NCBI RefSeq assembly: GCF_006716445.1
Contig: NZ_VFPA01000008.1
Coordinates: 124,001-188,000, forward strand
Direction: 5' to 3'
Length of the DNA stretch: 64,000 nt
Origin: Pseudonocardia kunmingensis
Lineage (GTDB): Bacteria; Actinomycetota; Actinomycetes; Mycobacteriales; Pseudonocardiaceae
Positions 8,698-17,188 of this stretch are shown here, in pieces (position 1 is the first letter of the stretch; every line of letters starts with the position of its first letter). The position numbers and the translations under genes were made by a program. The notes under the pieces are model-generated. The model saw only the letters and a list, made by a program, of their open reading frames with translations, was not told the DNA's origin and did not search any database.

Positions 8698-10088
8698 GGC
8701 ACCGTCGTGGCGCGGCCGGGTACGGCAGCCGGATCGTTGCGCACCGCTGCCGGGTTCGTCTCCTCGAGGAAGAACGCACTCGCCAGCGTGATCGCAGCCA
8801 TGGCGATCAGGAACAGCGCGACCCCGACGGTCGACCGCGTCTGCGCGATGATGGCCGTCATGATCAGCGGGGTGAAGCCGCTGACCCCCACCGCCGCGAG
8901 CTGGTACGCCAGCGATGCCCCCGAGTACCGGACCCGGGCCTCGAACAGTTCGCCCATGAACGCGGCCAGCGGACCGTAGGTGAGCGCCTGGCCGGTGCTG
9001 CTGATCAGCATCGCCACGAACAACAGCGGACCGCTCGTCGTCTCGGCCAACCAGAAGAACGGGAACGCCCACGCCATCAGCAGACCCGCCCCGACGAGGA
9101 TCAACGGCCGCCTGCCCAGCCGGTCGGACATCCGCCCCGCCCACAGGATGACCAGCGGCATGAGGACCGAGGTCGCCATGATGCTGGCGAGGATCACGTC
9201 CTGGCTCATCCCCAGCCCGCCGGCCGTCCGATCCAGGGTGCCGTAGCTGACGAAGCCGGCGATCCCGACGTAGAACGCGGAGTTCGTGGCCGCCAGCAGG
9301 CCTGCGCCCAACAGGATCCGGCCCCAGTGCTTGCGAACGGCCTCGCTCAGCGGGGCCTGCGCGACCGTCGCCGCGCCGGCGCGCTTCTCCTTCACCTCGG
9401 TCTGCAGGTTCCTGAACTCGGGCGAGTCCTCGACCTTGTTGTGGATGTAGACGACGAGCGGGAACAGGACGATCGAGAACCAGAACGGCACGCGCCAGCC
9501 CCAGCTCTCGAACGCCTGGTCGGACAGCGTCAGGCTCGCGGCGATCATCATCAGGTTGCCCAGCAACAGGCCGAGGGGCACCCCCATCTGCCCGAACGTG
9601 CCGGCGAACCCACGTCGCTTCGGGCCCGCCGACTCGGTGAGCAGCAGGACGATGCCGCCCCACTGGCCACCGCACGCGAGACCCTGCAGGAAACGCAGCG
9701 ACACCAGCAGGATCGGCGCGGCGACGCCGATGGTCCCGGCCGAGGGCAGGCAGCCGATCGCGAAGGTGGCGACGCCCATCAGGAGCAGGCAGAGGACGAC
9801 CATCGGCTTGCGCCCGATCTTGTCGCCGTAATGACCGGCGAGGATGCCGCCCAAGGGGCGGGCGATGAAGCCGACGGCGAAGGTGCTGAACGCGAGCAGG
9901 GTCGCCGTGAACGGCGTCGCCTCCGGGAAGAACACGACGGGGAACACGAGCGCCGCCGCAGTGCCGTAGACGAAGAAGTCGTACCACTCGATCGAACTGC
10001 CGAACAGTCCCGCTGCCAGCAGTTTCCGGTGGGCCCGGCGTCGTTCGGGAGTGTCGACGGCGACCGGTCCGGAGGCGGAAGCGTGCAT
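8694..10088 (-). CDS. MFS transporter, metabolite:H+ symporter type
   Basis: A 464-residue, 12-helix major facilitator of the metabolite:H+ symporter (shikimate/proline-betaine/KgtP) group. Seen: the SSIEWYDFFVYG motif at the start of TM1, the GHYGDKIGRKP loop between TM2 and TM3 and a repeat of it (GRMSDRLGRRP) in the second half. It should import a carboxylate or zwitterion across the cytoplasmic membrane by proton symport. The start at 10088 is preceded by GGAAGGA; an in-frame ATG 21 bases earlier lacks such a site. It is the first gene of the four-gene acid-catabolism operon. Confidence 0.9.
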   Translation of the reverse strand: MHASASGPVAVDTPERRRAHRKLLAAGLFGSSIEWYDFFVYGTAAALVFPVVFFPEATPFTATLLAFSTFAVGFIARPLGGILAGHYGDKIGRKPMVVLCLLLMGVATFAIGCLPSAGTIGVAAPILLVSLRFLQGLACGGQWGGIVLLLTESAGPKRRGFAGTFGQMGVPLGLLLGNLMMIAASLTLSDQAFESWGWRVPFWFSIVLFPLVVYIHNKVEDSPEFRNLQTEVKEKRAGAATVAQAPLSEAVRKHWGRILLGAGLLAATNSAFYVGIAGFVSYGTLDRTAGGLGMSQDVILASIMATSVLMPLVILWAGRMSDRLGRRPLILVGAGLLMAWAFPFFWLAETTSGPLLFVAMLISSTGQALTYGPLAAFMGELFEARVRYSGASLAYQLAAVGVSGFTPLIMTAIIAQTRSTVGVALFLIAMAAITLASAFFLEETNPAAVRNDPAAVPGRATTVP

Positions 10089-10136
10089 GCGACGTCCTTC
10101 CGGTGACATTGGCGTCGTTGCCGGAGGCGATGGTTG

Positions 10137-10152
10137 TTGACGGGAACGTCAA
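10137..10152. promoter_or_regulatory. Palindrome upstream of MFS-TetR operon, candidate operator
   Basis: Perfect inverted repeat TTGACG-GGAA-CGTCAA, 49 bases before the MFS start. A second, wider inverted pair (TGACATT at 10114-10120, AATGTCA at 10151-10157) overlaps it. Both lie where the operon promoter should be. Binding of the operon's own TetR protein is inferred from position only. Confidence 0.4.
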
Positions 10153-10311
10153 TGTCAATCGACGTCGGGGCCGGCCCTCACCTCGGCGCCGTCCTGGGGG
10201 TGGCGCCACGCCGATGATCGCCAACCGGATCGTCGCCACCGCCGCCAGCTGCCCCGGTCGCGCCATGAGGCGGATCGGGCGGGAGCTGGCGACATGAGCG
10301 CCGAGCCGTCT

Positions 10312-10324
10312 GCATACAGTATGC
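10312..10324. promoter_or_regulatory. Palindrome directly before the GNAT gene
   Basis: GCATAC-A-GTATGC is a perfect 13-base palindrome ending 7 bases before the ATG at 10332. It contains TACAGT and overlaps TATGCT, either of which could be a -10 element, which would make the transcript almost leaderless. It could be an operator covering the promoter or just the promoter itself. Confidence 0.3.
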
Positions 10325-10331
10325 TGTGCGG

Positions 10332-10919
10332 ATGACCGACGCCTGGAAGCATCGTCCGACGTTGTCCGGTGACCGGGTCCGGCTCGAACCACTGGCCGCG
10401 GAGCACGCCGCAGGGCTCTTCGAGGCGGGCTCCGACCCGGAGATCTGGACGTGGCTCGCCGTGCGCCCACCGATCGACGTCGAGGGTATGCGCGCGATCA
10501 TCGACAAGTCCCTCGCCGAGGAATCCCGGCTCGCGTGGGCGCAGGTGGACGCGAAGACGGGGGAAGTGGCGGGGACGACGTCCTTCTACCAGATCGATCC
10601 GGCCCATCGGGTTCTGTCGATCGGTCACACCTGGATCGGTAAGCGCTGGCAGCGCACACCGCTCAACAGCGAGGCGAAGCTGCTGATGCTGCGCCACGCC
10701 TTCGAGGAGCTCGGAGCCAACCGGGTGTCGCTCGAGACCGACATCCGCAACGAGGCGTCGCAGCGCGCGAACGAACGGCTCGGCGCTCGGCGAGAGGGTG
10801 TGCTGCGGGCCCACCGGGTCCGCCCCGACGGCACGCTGCGCGACACGGTGGTCTACTCCGTGATCACGCAGGAGTGGCCTGCCGTCGAGGAGAAGCTGGT
10901 GGAGCGCCTCTCCTCCTGA
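10332..10919 (+). CDS. GNAT-family N-acetyltransferase (RimJ/RimL-like)
   Basis: A 195-residue acetyltransferase of the RimJ/RimL type. Visible features are the N-terminal LSGDRVRLEPL strand typical of this group, the GYTWIG-like strand (GHTWIGKRWQR), the RVSLETDIRNEASQRANERLG acetyl-CoA-binding and C-terminal region, and the final RDTVVYSVI strand. It transfers acetyl from acetyl-CoA to an amine, perhaps a protein N-terminus or a small molecule. It is monocistronic, divergent from the MFS operon; the ATG at 10332 is preferred over a GTG two codons earlier. The substrate is unknown. Confidence 0.88.
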   Translation: MTDAWKHRPTLSGDRVRLEPLAAEHAAGLFEAGSDPEIWTWLAVRPPIDVEGMRAIIDKSLAEESRLAWAQVDAKTGEVAGTTSFYQIDPAHRVLSIGHTWIGKRWQRTPLNSEAKLLMLRHAFEELGANRVSLETDIRNEASQRANERLGARREGVLRAHRVRPDGTLRDTVVYSVITQEWPAVEEKLVERLSS

Positions 10920-11019
10920 CCCCGATGTGATCGTTCCGAGTCGCATCTCAGGGTCCTCGCGACCGCTGTCCTGTGCTTCTCGCACACCGACCCGGCCGGG
11001 TGCGAGCCCCGGACTCGCA

Positions 11020-11772
11020 TCACCGCCCCTCACGAGTCGTCCGGTCCTCATCGGGGTCCACCGGACGCGCCGATCGCCGGACGTAGCGGGACGGGTCACC
11101 CGCGGCCCGGGCGCCGTCCTCGAGCCAGCGGCGGAACCCCGCCGGATGGCGCCGGGCCATCTCGTCGAGGTAGCGGCGCCGGAGTTCGGCGGCGTCGGCG
11201 AGCGCTTCCGGGGCGCGTGCCTTCTGCAGCAGGAGGTAGCTCAGCCGCCAGGCGCGGCACAGCTCGGTGGTGGACAGGGCGGCCGGGTCGGCCGGCAGCA
11301 ACCGGCCGGCGCCGGCCTCGGTCCCGGCGGCGTCCGCGGGCGAGCGGCCGAGGCCGTCCCCGGACGGGCCGCAGGTCATCGGGTCGCCGGTTTCCGCTGC
11401 GTCCGCACCCGGGTGGGGGTCGTGCCCGGTGTCCCGGGCTGTTCCCCTGCGGACGCGGCGGTAGCCGAGGGCGGCCAGCGCCGTGGCCACGGCCAGCATC
11501 GTGACCGCGCCCCCCAGCAGCGTGGTCATCCCGACCACGACGTAGACGGCGACCACGGCCCCGCCTGCGGCCGCTGCCGCCTGCCGGAGCGGGCGGCCTC
11601 CGAACCGGGAGGTGGCCGACCGCGGATCCTCCTCCCGGAGGCACAGCGCGGCCAGGCCGACCAGTACGGCGAGTCCGATGAGCAGCGGGAGGATCGCTGA
11701 GGCGACGGCGAGGCCCGCGGCGGCGAAGACCGCGACGACGACCAGGCCCAGGATGCGCAGGGTCAGGAACAT
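11020..11772 (-). CDS. Hypothetical membrane protein
   Basis: A protein of about 250 residues not recognised as a known family. The first 115 residues hold about four hydrophobic segments (for example RILGLVVVAVFAAAGLAVAS, ILPLLIGLAVLVGLAALCL and two more). They are followed by an acidic, Pro/Gly-rich linker and a C-terminal helical region rich in Arg, Glu and Ala (about 165-250). The ATG at 11772 begins right before the first membrane segment; a GTG three codons earlier is possible. There is no clear operon partner: the GNAT gene is convergent on one side, and about 200 bases separate it from the symporter gene on the other. Confidence 0.6.
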   Translation of the reverse strand: MFLTLRILGLVVVAVFAAAGLAVASAILPLLIGLAVLVGLAALCLREEDPRSATSRFGGRPLRQAAAAAGGAVVAVYVVVGMTTLLGGAVTMLAVATALAALGYRRVRRGTARDTGHDPHPGADAAETGDPMTCGPSGDGLGRSPADAAGTEAGAGRLLPADPAALSTTELCRAWRLSYLLLQKARAPEALADAAELRRRYLDEMARRHPAGFRRWLEDGARAAGDPSRYVRRSARPVDPDEDRTTREGR

Positions 11773-11973
11773 CCGGAACACTCCGTGTCGAGGACGGGGC
11801 CGCCGGAGGGGTCTGCCGGCGGCGGCACCTGGTGTGTGAGTCCCCGGTGCACCCGGCATTCCCACATCCGGACCCGCTGCCCGGGCAGGGTGTCAGGTGT
11901 TCGTCAGGTGCCGGGGCCCGTGCCCGCGCCTGCTTGCTCCCGACCGACTGCCCTCGACGTGACCGACCCGTCC

Positions 11974-13542
11974 CTACCGCCGGGAGCTGTGCGGGATCCT
12001 GCTGACCTCGCCGCTGTCGAGCTTCTGCCGGTAGGCCGCGACCTCGCGCTTGACGACGGGCGCCAGCAGGTAGAGGCCGATGATGTTGAACAGGGCGAGC
12101 AGGAACAGCACCGCGTCGGCGAAGCTGAGCACCGCGTCGAGGGTGAGCACGGAGCCGACCACGACGAAGAAGCAGTACCCGAGCTGGTAGATGCGCTCCG
12201 TCGTGCGGCTCTTCCCCACCAGGTACGTCCAGGCCTTCTGCCCGTAGTACGCCCACGTGATCACCGTGGAGAGCGCGAACAGGGCGATCGCCACCGTGAG
12301 CACGTAGGGGAATCCGGGAAGGACGGTTCCGAAGGCGTCCGACGTCACCAGCACGCCGTCGGGGGTCTCGCCGCCCGCGAAAGCGCTCGCCTGCGCGTCG
12401 CGGTAGAAGGGCGTCCCGGCGATCACGATCGTGAGGGCCGTCATCGTGCAGATCACCACGGTGTCGATGAACGGCTCGAGCATCGCCACGTAGCCCTCGG
12501 TGACCGGGTGCTTCGTCTTCACCGCGGAATGCGCGATCGGCGCCGAACCCAGACCGGCCTCGTTCGAGAACGCCGCCCGCTGGAAACCGACGATCAGCGC
12601 GCCGATCGCGCCGCCCGCCACGCCTTCGGGGTTGAAGGCGCCGCCGATGATCGCGGCGAACGCCGCCGGCACCGACGTGATGTTGACGACGATCACCACG
12701 AGGCAGGCGGTGACGTAGAGGATCGCCATGGAGGGCACGAGCCGGCTCGTGACGCGCCCGATCGACGTGATGCCGCCGAAGATCACCGCCCCGACGACGA
12801 TCGCCAGGAGGATCCCGAAGATCAAGGAGGCTCCGCCCCCGCCGAGCAGCCCGTCGCTGCCGCCGGTGACGTCCCGGAGCTGCGCGAACGTCTGGTTCGC
12901 CTGGAACATGTTGCCGCCGGCGATCCCGAAGAACAGGATGAAGACCGCGGCGCCGGCCGCCAGCACCCGGCCGATGACCTTGCCGGTGGCCCCGGGGATG
13001 CGTTCGGCGACCCCCTTGCGCAGGTAGTGCATCGGCCCGCCGGACACGGTGCCGTCGGCGTGGTACTCGCGGTACTTCACCCCGAGCGTGCACTCCACGA
13101 ACTTCGTGCACATGCCCAGCAGTCCGGCGACGATCATCCAGAAGGTGGCCCCGGCCCCGCCGATCGTCACCGCGACGCCGACACCTGCGATGTTGCCGAG
13201 ACCGACCGTGCCGGACACCGCGGAGCTCAGCGCCTGGAAGTGGTTGATCTCGCCGGGTTCGTCCTTGCGGGTGTACCTGCCGCGCACGATCTGGAGAGCC
13301 AGGCCGAACTTGCGGAACTGCACGGCGCCGAAGTAGACGGTGAACAGGGTGGCCGCGACGACCAGCCATCCGACGATCCACGGGAACGTGATCCCGAAAA
13401 TCGTGATCTCGGCGAACACGAACGCCGAGAGCGCCGCCGAGATCGGATCGAAGACCGCGTTGATCGCGTCCTCGATGCCTGCGAGGGGGGCCGCAGCGAG
13501 TACCTGCTCGCTGCCGCTCGGTATCGCTGCTGCGAGATTCAT
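11974..13542 (-). CDS. Sodium:alanine symporter (AGCS family)
   Basis: A 522-residue alanine or glycine:cation symporter. Family hallmarks are the GTVGLGNIAGVGVAVTIGG region, the TKFVECTLGVKYR segment, GGPMHYLRKG, and the SNEAGLGSAPIAHSA motif. It imports small neutral amino acids with Na+ across the cytoplasmic membrane. No good ribosome-binding site precedes the ATG at 13542. An 8-bp hairpin (13568-13586) and the end of an IS element (13595) lie within 53 bases upstream, so the native promoter has probably been displaced. The gene itself looks intact. Confidence 0.92.
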   Translation of the reverse strand: MNLAAAIPSGSEQVLAAAPLAGIEDAINAVFDPISAALSAFVFAEITIFGITFPWIVGWLVVAATLFTVYFGAVQFRKFGLALQIVRGRYTRKDEPGEINHFQALSSAVSGTVGLGNIAGVGVAVTIGGAGATFWMIVAGLLGMCTKFVECTLGVKYREYHADGTVSGGPMHYLRKGVAERIPGATGKVIGRVLAAGAAVFILFFGIAGGNMFQANQTFAQLRDVTGGSDGLLGGGGASLIFGILLAIVVGAVIFGGITSIGRVTSRLVPSMAILYVTACLVVIVVNITSVPAAFAAIIGGAFNPEGVAGGAIGALIVGFQRAAFSNEAGLGSAPIAHSAVKTKHPVTEGYVAMLEPFIDTVVICTMTALTIVIAGTPFYRDAQASAFAGGETPDGVLVTSDAFGTVLPGFPYVLTVAIALFALSTVITWAYYGQKAWTYLVGKSRTTERIYQLGYCFFVVVGSVLTLDAVLSFADAVLFLLALFNIIGLYLLAPVVKREVAAYRQKLDSGEVSRIPHSSRR

Positions 13543-13567
13543 GGACGTCAGCAGAGGCCGTGGTAAC

Positions 13568-13586
13568 GCCTCCGGCAACCGGAGGC
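13568..13586. promoter_or_regulatory. Strong hairpin in the leader of the alanine symporter gene
   Basis: GCCTCCGG-CAA-CCGGAGGC forms a perfect 8-bp stem with a 3-base loop, 26 bases upstream of the symporter start and 8 bases from the IS end. There is no T-tract, so it is not a classical terminator. It may hinder read-through from the IS or sequester the leader. Confidence 0.4.
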
Positions 13587-13594
13587 GGGATATT

Positions 13595-14592
13595 GAGCGT
13601 TTCCCAGTAGCGGGGCTGGGTGCGTGCGGCGACACGCCGACGACGCGGAGATGATCAAGAGGGGTGCGGGACCCCGGTAGAAGAGTCGGTCCGCCTAAAG
13701 ATCGACTTGAACACCGAGGTCCCGCGTGCCCGATCCTGTCACCTACACCGCTGTGCTCCCGATCGGGGAGTCCACCGTCGCGTTCGTGTCCGGCCTGCTG
13801 TCCGGCGAGCGCACTCGCCGTGGCACCCGTCGGGGCCGGCGCGCGCTGGGCTGCTACCGGCAGGCGATCCTGGTGCTGCGCTGGTTCCTCGACGGCACCC
13901 GGGTCGCCCAGCTCGCCGCGGATAACCAGGTCAGCGGCTCGACCGCCTACCGCTACCTGCACGAAGCGATCGACGTGCTCGCCGCAGCAGCACCGAGCCT
14001 GCACGGTGCACTGCTGGCCGCGCACGCCGCCGGATACCACCATGTGCACCTGGACGGCACGCTGATCCGCACCGACCGGTCCAAGGCGCTCGGCCCGACC
14101 CCCGGGGTGGATCTGTGGTGGTCGGGCAAACACCAGCACCATGGCGGGAACGTGCAGGTGGTGACCGCGCCGGACGGGTGGCCGGTGTGGACCTCCCCGG
14201 TGCGCCCGGGTCGCGAACACGACACCACCTGCGCCCGCGCCCACCCCGACCTGCTGCCCACGCTCGATGCCTGGACCGACACCGGTCACGCTGCCCTGGC
14301 CGATCTGGGCTACGAAGGCGAGAACCAGCGGCTGACCTGTCCGTTCAAGGCGGTGCGCGGGCAGAAACTCTCGGTCGAGCAGCGGACTGTGAACACCTTG
14401 CATTCCGCGACCCGCGCCCTGGCCGAACGCGGAAACTCCCTGCTTAAGACAACGTTCAAGGCGCTGCGCCGGGTCAGCCTGTGCCCGTGGCGGATCGGGG
14501 CCATCACCGCCGCAGCGCTCGTGCTTCTCCACCACGAGCACGGCCGCACAACCTGATCAACCCGCGACGTTGATCACTACTGGGAAAGGTTC
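13595..14592 (+). mobile_element. IS5-like insertion sequence, about 1.0 kb
   Basis: The element is bounded by imperfect 16-bp terminal inverted repeats: 13595-13610 (GAGCGTTTCCCAGTAG) and the complement of 14577-14592 (GAACCTTTCCCAGTAG), with two mismatches. ATT flanks both ends (13592-13594 and 14593-14595), consistent with a 3-bp target duplication. It encodes one transposase with an intact DDE triad, so it may still be active. It sits between the alanine symporter gene (53 bases from its start) and the 3' end of the Na+/H+ antiporter gene. Confidence 0.8.
13726..14556 (+). CDS. IS5-family DDE transposase
   Basis: A 276-residue transposase with an N-terminal helix-turn-helix (about 40-85; DNQVSGSTAYRYLHEAID) and a DDE endonuclease domain. 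The predicted catalytic residues are Asp110 (HVHLDGT), Asp193 (LADLGYEGE) and Glu234 (LAERGNSLLK). Length and motifs match one-ORF IS5-type elements with HARBI-like domains. The GTG start at 13726 gives the typical N-terminus. The flanking inverted repeats define the element. It seems complete, with no frameshift. Confidence 0.9.
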   Translation: MPDPVTYTAVLPIGESTVAFVSGLLSGERTRRGTRRGRRALGCYRQAILVLRWFLDGTRVAQLAADNQVSGSTAYRYLHEAIDVLAAAAPSLHGALLAAHAAGYHHVHLDGTLIRTDRSKALGPTPGVDLWWSGKHQHHGGNVQVVTAPDGWPVWTSPVRPGREHDTTCARAHPDLLPTLDAWTDTGHAALADLGYEGENQRLTCPFKAVRGQKLSVEQRTVNTLHSATRALAERGNSLLKTTFKALRRVSLCPWRIGAITAAALVLLHHEHGRTT

Positions 14593-14742
14593 ATTGTCAG
14601 GAGAACGTCATGAGCAGTGGCCCGCGGAAATCTCGATCTTTTGTGGAGGGTGGGTCGTATCGGTTCCCCGTTCCCCCACACGCGGTGGTACTGCCCGACC
14701 CTGCCGGTGACGCGGCCATGGCCTCCGCCGGCGGACGGACCC

Positions 14743-15999
14743 TCAGGGCAGCGGCCCCGGTACCTCGACGGTCTCCCCCTCGGGACGTTCGGTTCCGGAG
14801 CGGCGGGCGTAGAGCTCCACCGCAGGCGTGGAGGTGAGCGTGTGCACCAGTACGGACGCGCAGACCGCGAGGGTCCCGGCGGCGAACACCTGCTCGTACT
14901 CGGGGAGCCGGTAGCGCTCGGCGTAGGCGAGGTAGTAGATCCCGGCAACGCCGAGCGGACCGAACCAGGCCAGGAAGGTGCGCGAGCGTGCGCCGGTGTC
15001 GGTGACAGCCAGTGCGGCCCACGCGACGGGTGGCCTGCGCAGCAGCAGCACCCAGGCCGCGAACAGCACCCCGGGGACGCCGAGTGCGACCCACCCGGAG
15101 AACGGCAGCACGGTGCCGAACACCCCGAACACGGCGACCACCCCGACGCGGCTCGCCGCCGACAACGTCTCGCCGACCGGTGTGCGCAGGGTGTCGGGGA
15201 GGGCCAGCGAGACCGCCAGCGCGGCCAGGAACGCCCCGAGCACGCCGCTGCCGCCCAGCAGGTGCACCAGGGCGAGGGCGAGCAGCGCGGTGGCCACCCC
15301 CAACAGCGGGACGTAGCTGCCGGCGATCAACTCGTCCTCCTCTGCCAGCCGGGCCAGGCGGGCTGCGGCCCACCCGAGCAGCGGACCGATGGCGATCGCG
15401 ATCCCCAGCTCCCGGCCGGCCTCGGCGAGCCAGTGCGTGAGGGCGGTTCCCGCCGGTTCGGTGGCCAGCAGCCCGGCGAGCAGCACGAACGGCAGCGCGA
15501 GCCCGTCGTTCGCCGCGGACTCGACCTGCAGGCTGCGGCGCAGGCGGCGCGGCAGCATCCGGCTCGGGAGGGCCCCGCTCGTCAGCGCCGACGCCACCAC
15601 GGGATCGGTGGGCGTCAACGCAGCGCCGAGGAGCAGCGCGACGGCGAGCGGCAATCCCAGCAGCAGCCCGGCACCCGCAGCGGTGACGAGCCACATGCCG
15701 ACCATCACGACGGTGAGCAGCAGGGCGATGCGGCGCCCGTTGCGCCGCAGGTCGTCGCGGGTGACCTGGAGCGCGATGTCGGCGACGCCGAGGGCCAGTG
15801 CCACGCGGGCGACCTCCTCGAGCAGCCGAGTTCGTCCGATCGTCGCTGCCGGGTCCAGCCAGCCGAGGACGTCCGGGCCGACGAGGACACCGACGGCGAC
15901 GGCCAGCAGGACGGGGGAGAGCGCGTGGCGCTTCAGCAGCCGGGACGCCAGGCCGAGTACCAGCACGGTCGCTGCGAACAGCACGAGCACGGTGTCCAT
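14743..15999 (-). CDS. Na+(K+)/H+ antiporter, CPA1 type
   Basis: A 418-residue cation:proton antiporter of the NhaP/CPA1 type with about 12 membrane helices. The hallmark ALTPTDPVVASAL segment and the QVESAANDGLALPFVLL segment (ND pair in the ion-binding helix) are present. It should exchange Na+ or K+ for H+ at the cytoplasmic membrane. The ATG at 15999 follows GGAAGGTG. It is divergent from the two-TM potassium channel gene, which suggests a shared role in ion or pH balance. The IS end lies about 150 bases from its stop and does not touch the reading frame. Confidence 0.9.
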   Translation of the reverse strand: MDTVLVLFAATVLVLGLASRLLKRHALSPVLLAVAVGVLVGPDVLGWLDPAATIGRTRLLEEVARVALALGVADIALQVTRDDLRRNGRRIALLLTVVMVGMWLVTAAGAGLLLGLPLAVALLLGAALTPTDPVVASALTSGALPSRMLPRRLRRSLQVESAANDGLALPFVLLAGLLATEPAGTALTHWLAEAGRELGIAIAIGPLLGWAAARLARLAEEDELIAGSYVPLLGVATALLALALVHLLGGSGVLGAFLAALAVSLALPDTLRTPVGETLSAASRVGVVAVFGVFGTVLPFSGWVALGVPGVLFAAWVLLLRRPPVAWAALAVTDTGARSRTFLAWFGPLGVAGIYYLAYAERYRLPEYEQVFAAGTLAVCASVLVHTLTSTPAVELYARRSGTERPEGETVEVPGPLP

Positions 16000-16144
16000 C
16001 GGCCGAGCACCTTCCGGACGGGATTGCGGTCGGCCCCGCCATTCCCGGTGGCGGCCACGATGAACCGGATCGGTGCCGGGATCCGCTGCGGTGGTGAGCC
16101 GCGGCGTCCGCACGGGTACGGAGGCGGAGGGCGGATCGGGCGAG

Positions 16145-17038
16145 GTGAGGAACACGACCGTGGACTGGGTGATCTCGCTGGTCGGGCTCGGGGTCGTCGT
16201 CGCCGCCGTGCGGGACGTGTTCCGCACCCTCTGGTTCCCGAGCGGCCGCGGGACCCTCAGCCGTGCGACCACGAGGCTCGTGTGGAACCTGTGCAACCGT
16301 CGTCGCCGACGAGCGCGCCCGCTCGCCGGGCCGCTGGCGATGGCGGCGGTGGTCGGGGCGTGGACCGCGCTCGTGGTGCTCGGATGGGCGCTGGTGTACG
16401 GGCCGCACCTCCCGGAGGGCTTCGCCTACTCGACGGGCCTCGAACCGGGCCGCAGGGGAGGGCCGCTGGATGCCGTGTACCTGTCCCTCGTCACCACCGC
16501 GACGCTCGGCTTCGGAGACATCGTGCCGCGCGCGGACTGGCTCCGCCTGGCCACGCCGTTGCAGGCCGTCGTCGGGTTCGGGCTGCTGACCGCGGCGGTC
16601 TCGTGGGTGCTGCAGATCTACCCCGCGCTCAACCGGCGACGGGCGTTCGCGCTGCGACTCGCGATGCTGGACCGGGCGGATGCCGCGCACTCGATCCCCC
16701 GTCTGGAAGCGGCCACCGCCGGCGCGCTGCTGGCGGACCTGGCATCCGAGATCACCCGCATCCGCGTCGACCTGACCGAGTACGCGATCACCTACTACTT
16801 CCCCGAGGTCGACCGGTCGTCCGCTCTCGCGGTCACGCTGGTGCACGCGCTGCGCCTCGCACGGGCGGGCGCGTCCTCCGATCGGGCGGACGTGCGGCTC
16901 GCCGCAACCGTCCTGACGTGCGCGCTCGACGACATCGCTCGTGTCCTCGACCGGGCGTTCCTCCACGTCGGCGGGACGGTCGACGACGTGCTCGCGGCAT
17001 TCGCCGCGGACCACGGACACGCGAACGACGGCCGGTGA
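16145..17038 (+). CDS. Two-TM potassium channel-like protein
   Basis: A 297-residue membrane protein with an ion-channel pore domain. There are two helices flanking a pore loop with TTATLGFGDIVPR (about residues 115-127), a K+ selectivity-filter signature, preceded by one more N-terminal hydrophobic segment (WVISLVGLGVVVAAV). The C-terminal 130 residues are helical and soluble, without an RCK or cyclic-nucleotide domain that I recognise. The GTG at 16145 is chosen for its position right before the first membrane segment and the purine-rich upstream sequence. It is divergent from the antiporter gene; possibly they act together in K+/H+ homeostasis. Confidence 0.85.
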   Translation: MRNTTVDWVISLVGLGVVVAAVRDVFRTLWFPSGRGTLSRATTRLVWNLCNRRRRRARPLAGPLAMAAVVGAWTALVVLGWALVYGPHLPEGFAYSTGLEPGRRGGPLDAVYLSLVTTATLGFGDIVPRADWLRLATPLQAVVGFGLLTAAVSWVLQIYPALNRRRAFALRLAMLDRADAAHSIPRLEAATAGALLADLASEITRIRVDLTEYAITYYFPEVDRSSALAVTLVHALRLARAGASSDRADVRLAATVLTCALDDIARVLDRAFLHVGGTVDDVLAAFAADHGHANDGR

Positions 17039-17188
17039 GGCGCCATGCAGCCCGACGACTGCAGACGGTCCCGGCCCGTCGCCCCGCCGGACGACCGCAG
17101 GCGATCGCGGTTTCCCTCGGCCTGCTCGGGGGCACCCGGGCCAGCGGCTGGGCAGCGGCGCGGATGAGGCGGACGGCGAGGTGACGGG

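Noticed and set aside
11773..11973. tRNA or small RNA in the gap before the hypothetical membrane protein
   Set aside because: No cloverleaf or conserved T-arm sequence was found; only ordinary GC-rich intergenic sequence.
14610..14837. 75-residue plus-strand frame with a good AGGAGAAC site, just right of the IS element
   Set aside because: It has no recognisable motif and runs antisense into the end of the antiporter gene. It could be a remnant created by the insertion but cannot be supported.
17045..17170. Short plus-strand frame of about 40 codons between the K+ channel and marP
   Set aside because: Arg/Pro-rich, no ribosome-binding site of note and no similarity recognised.
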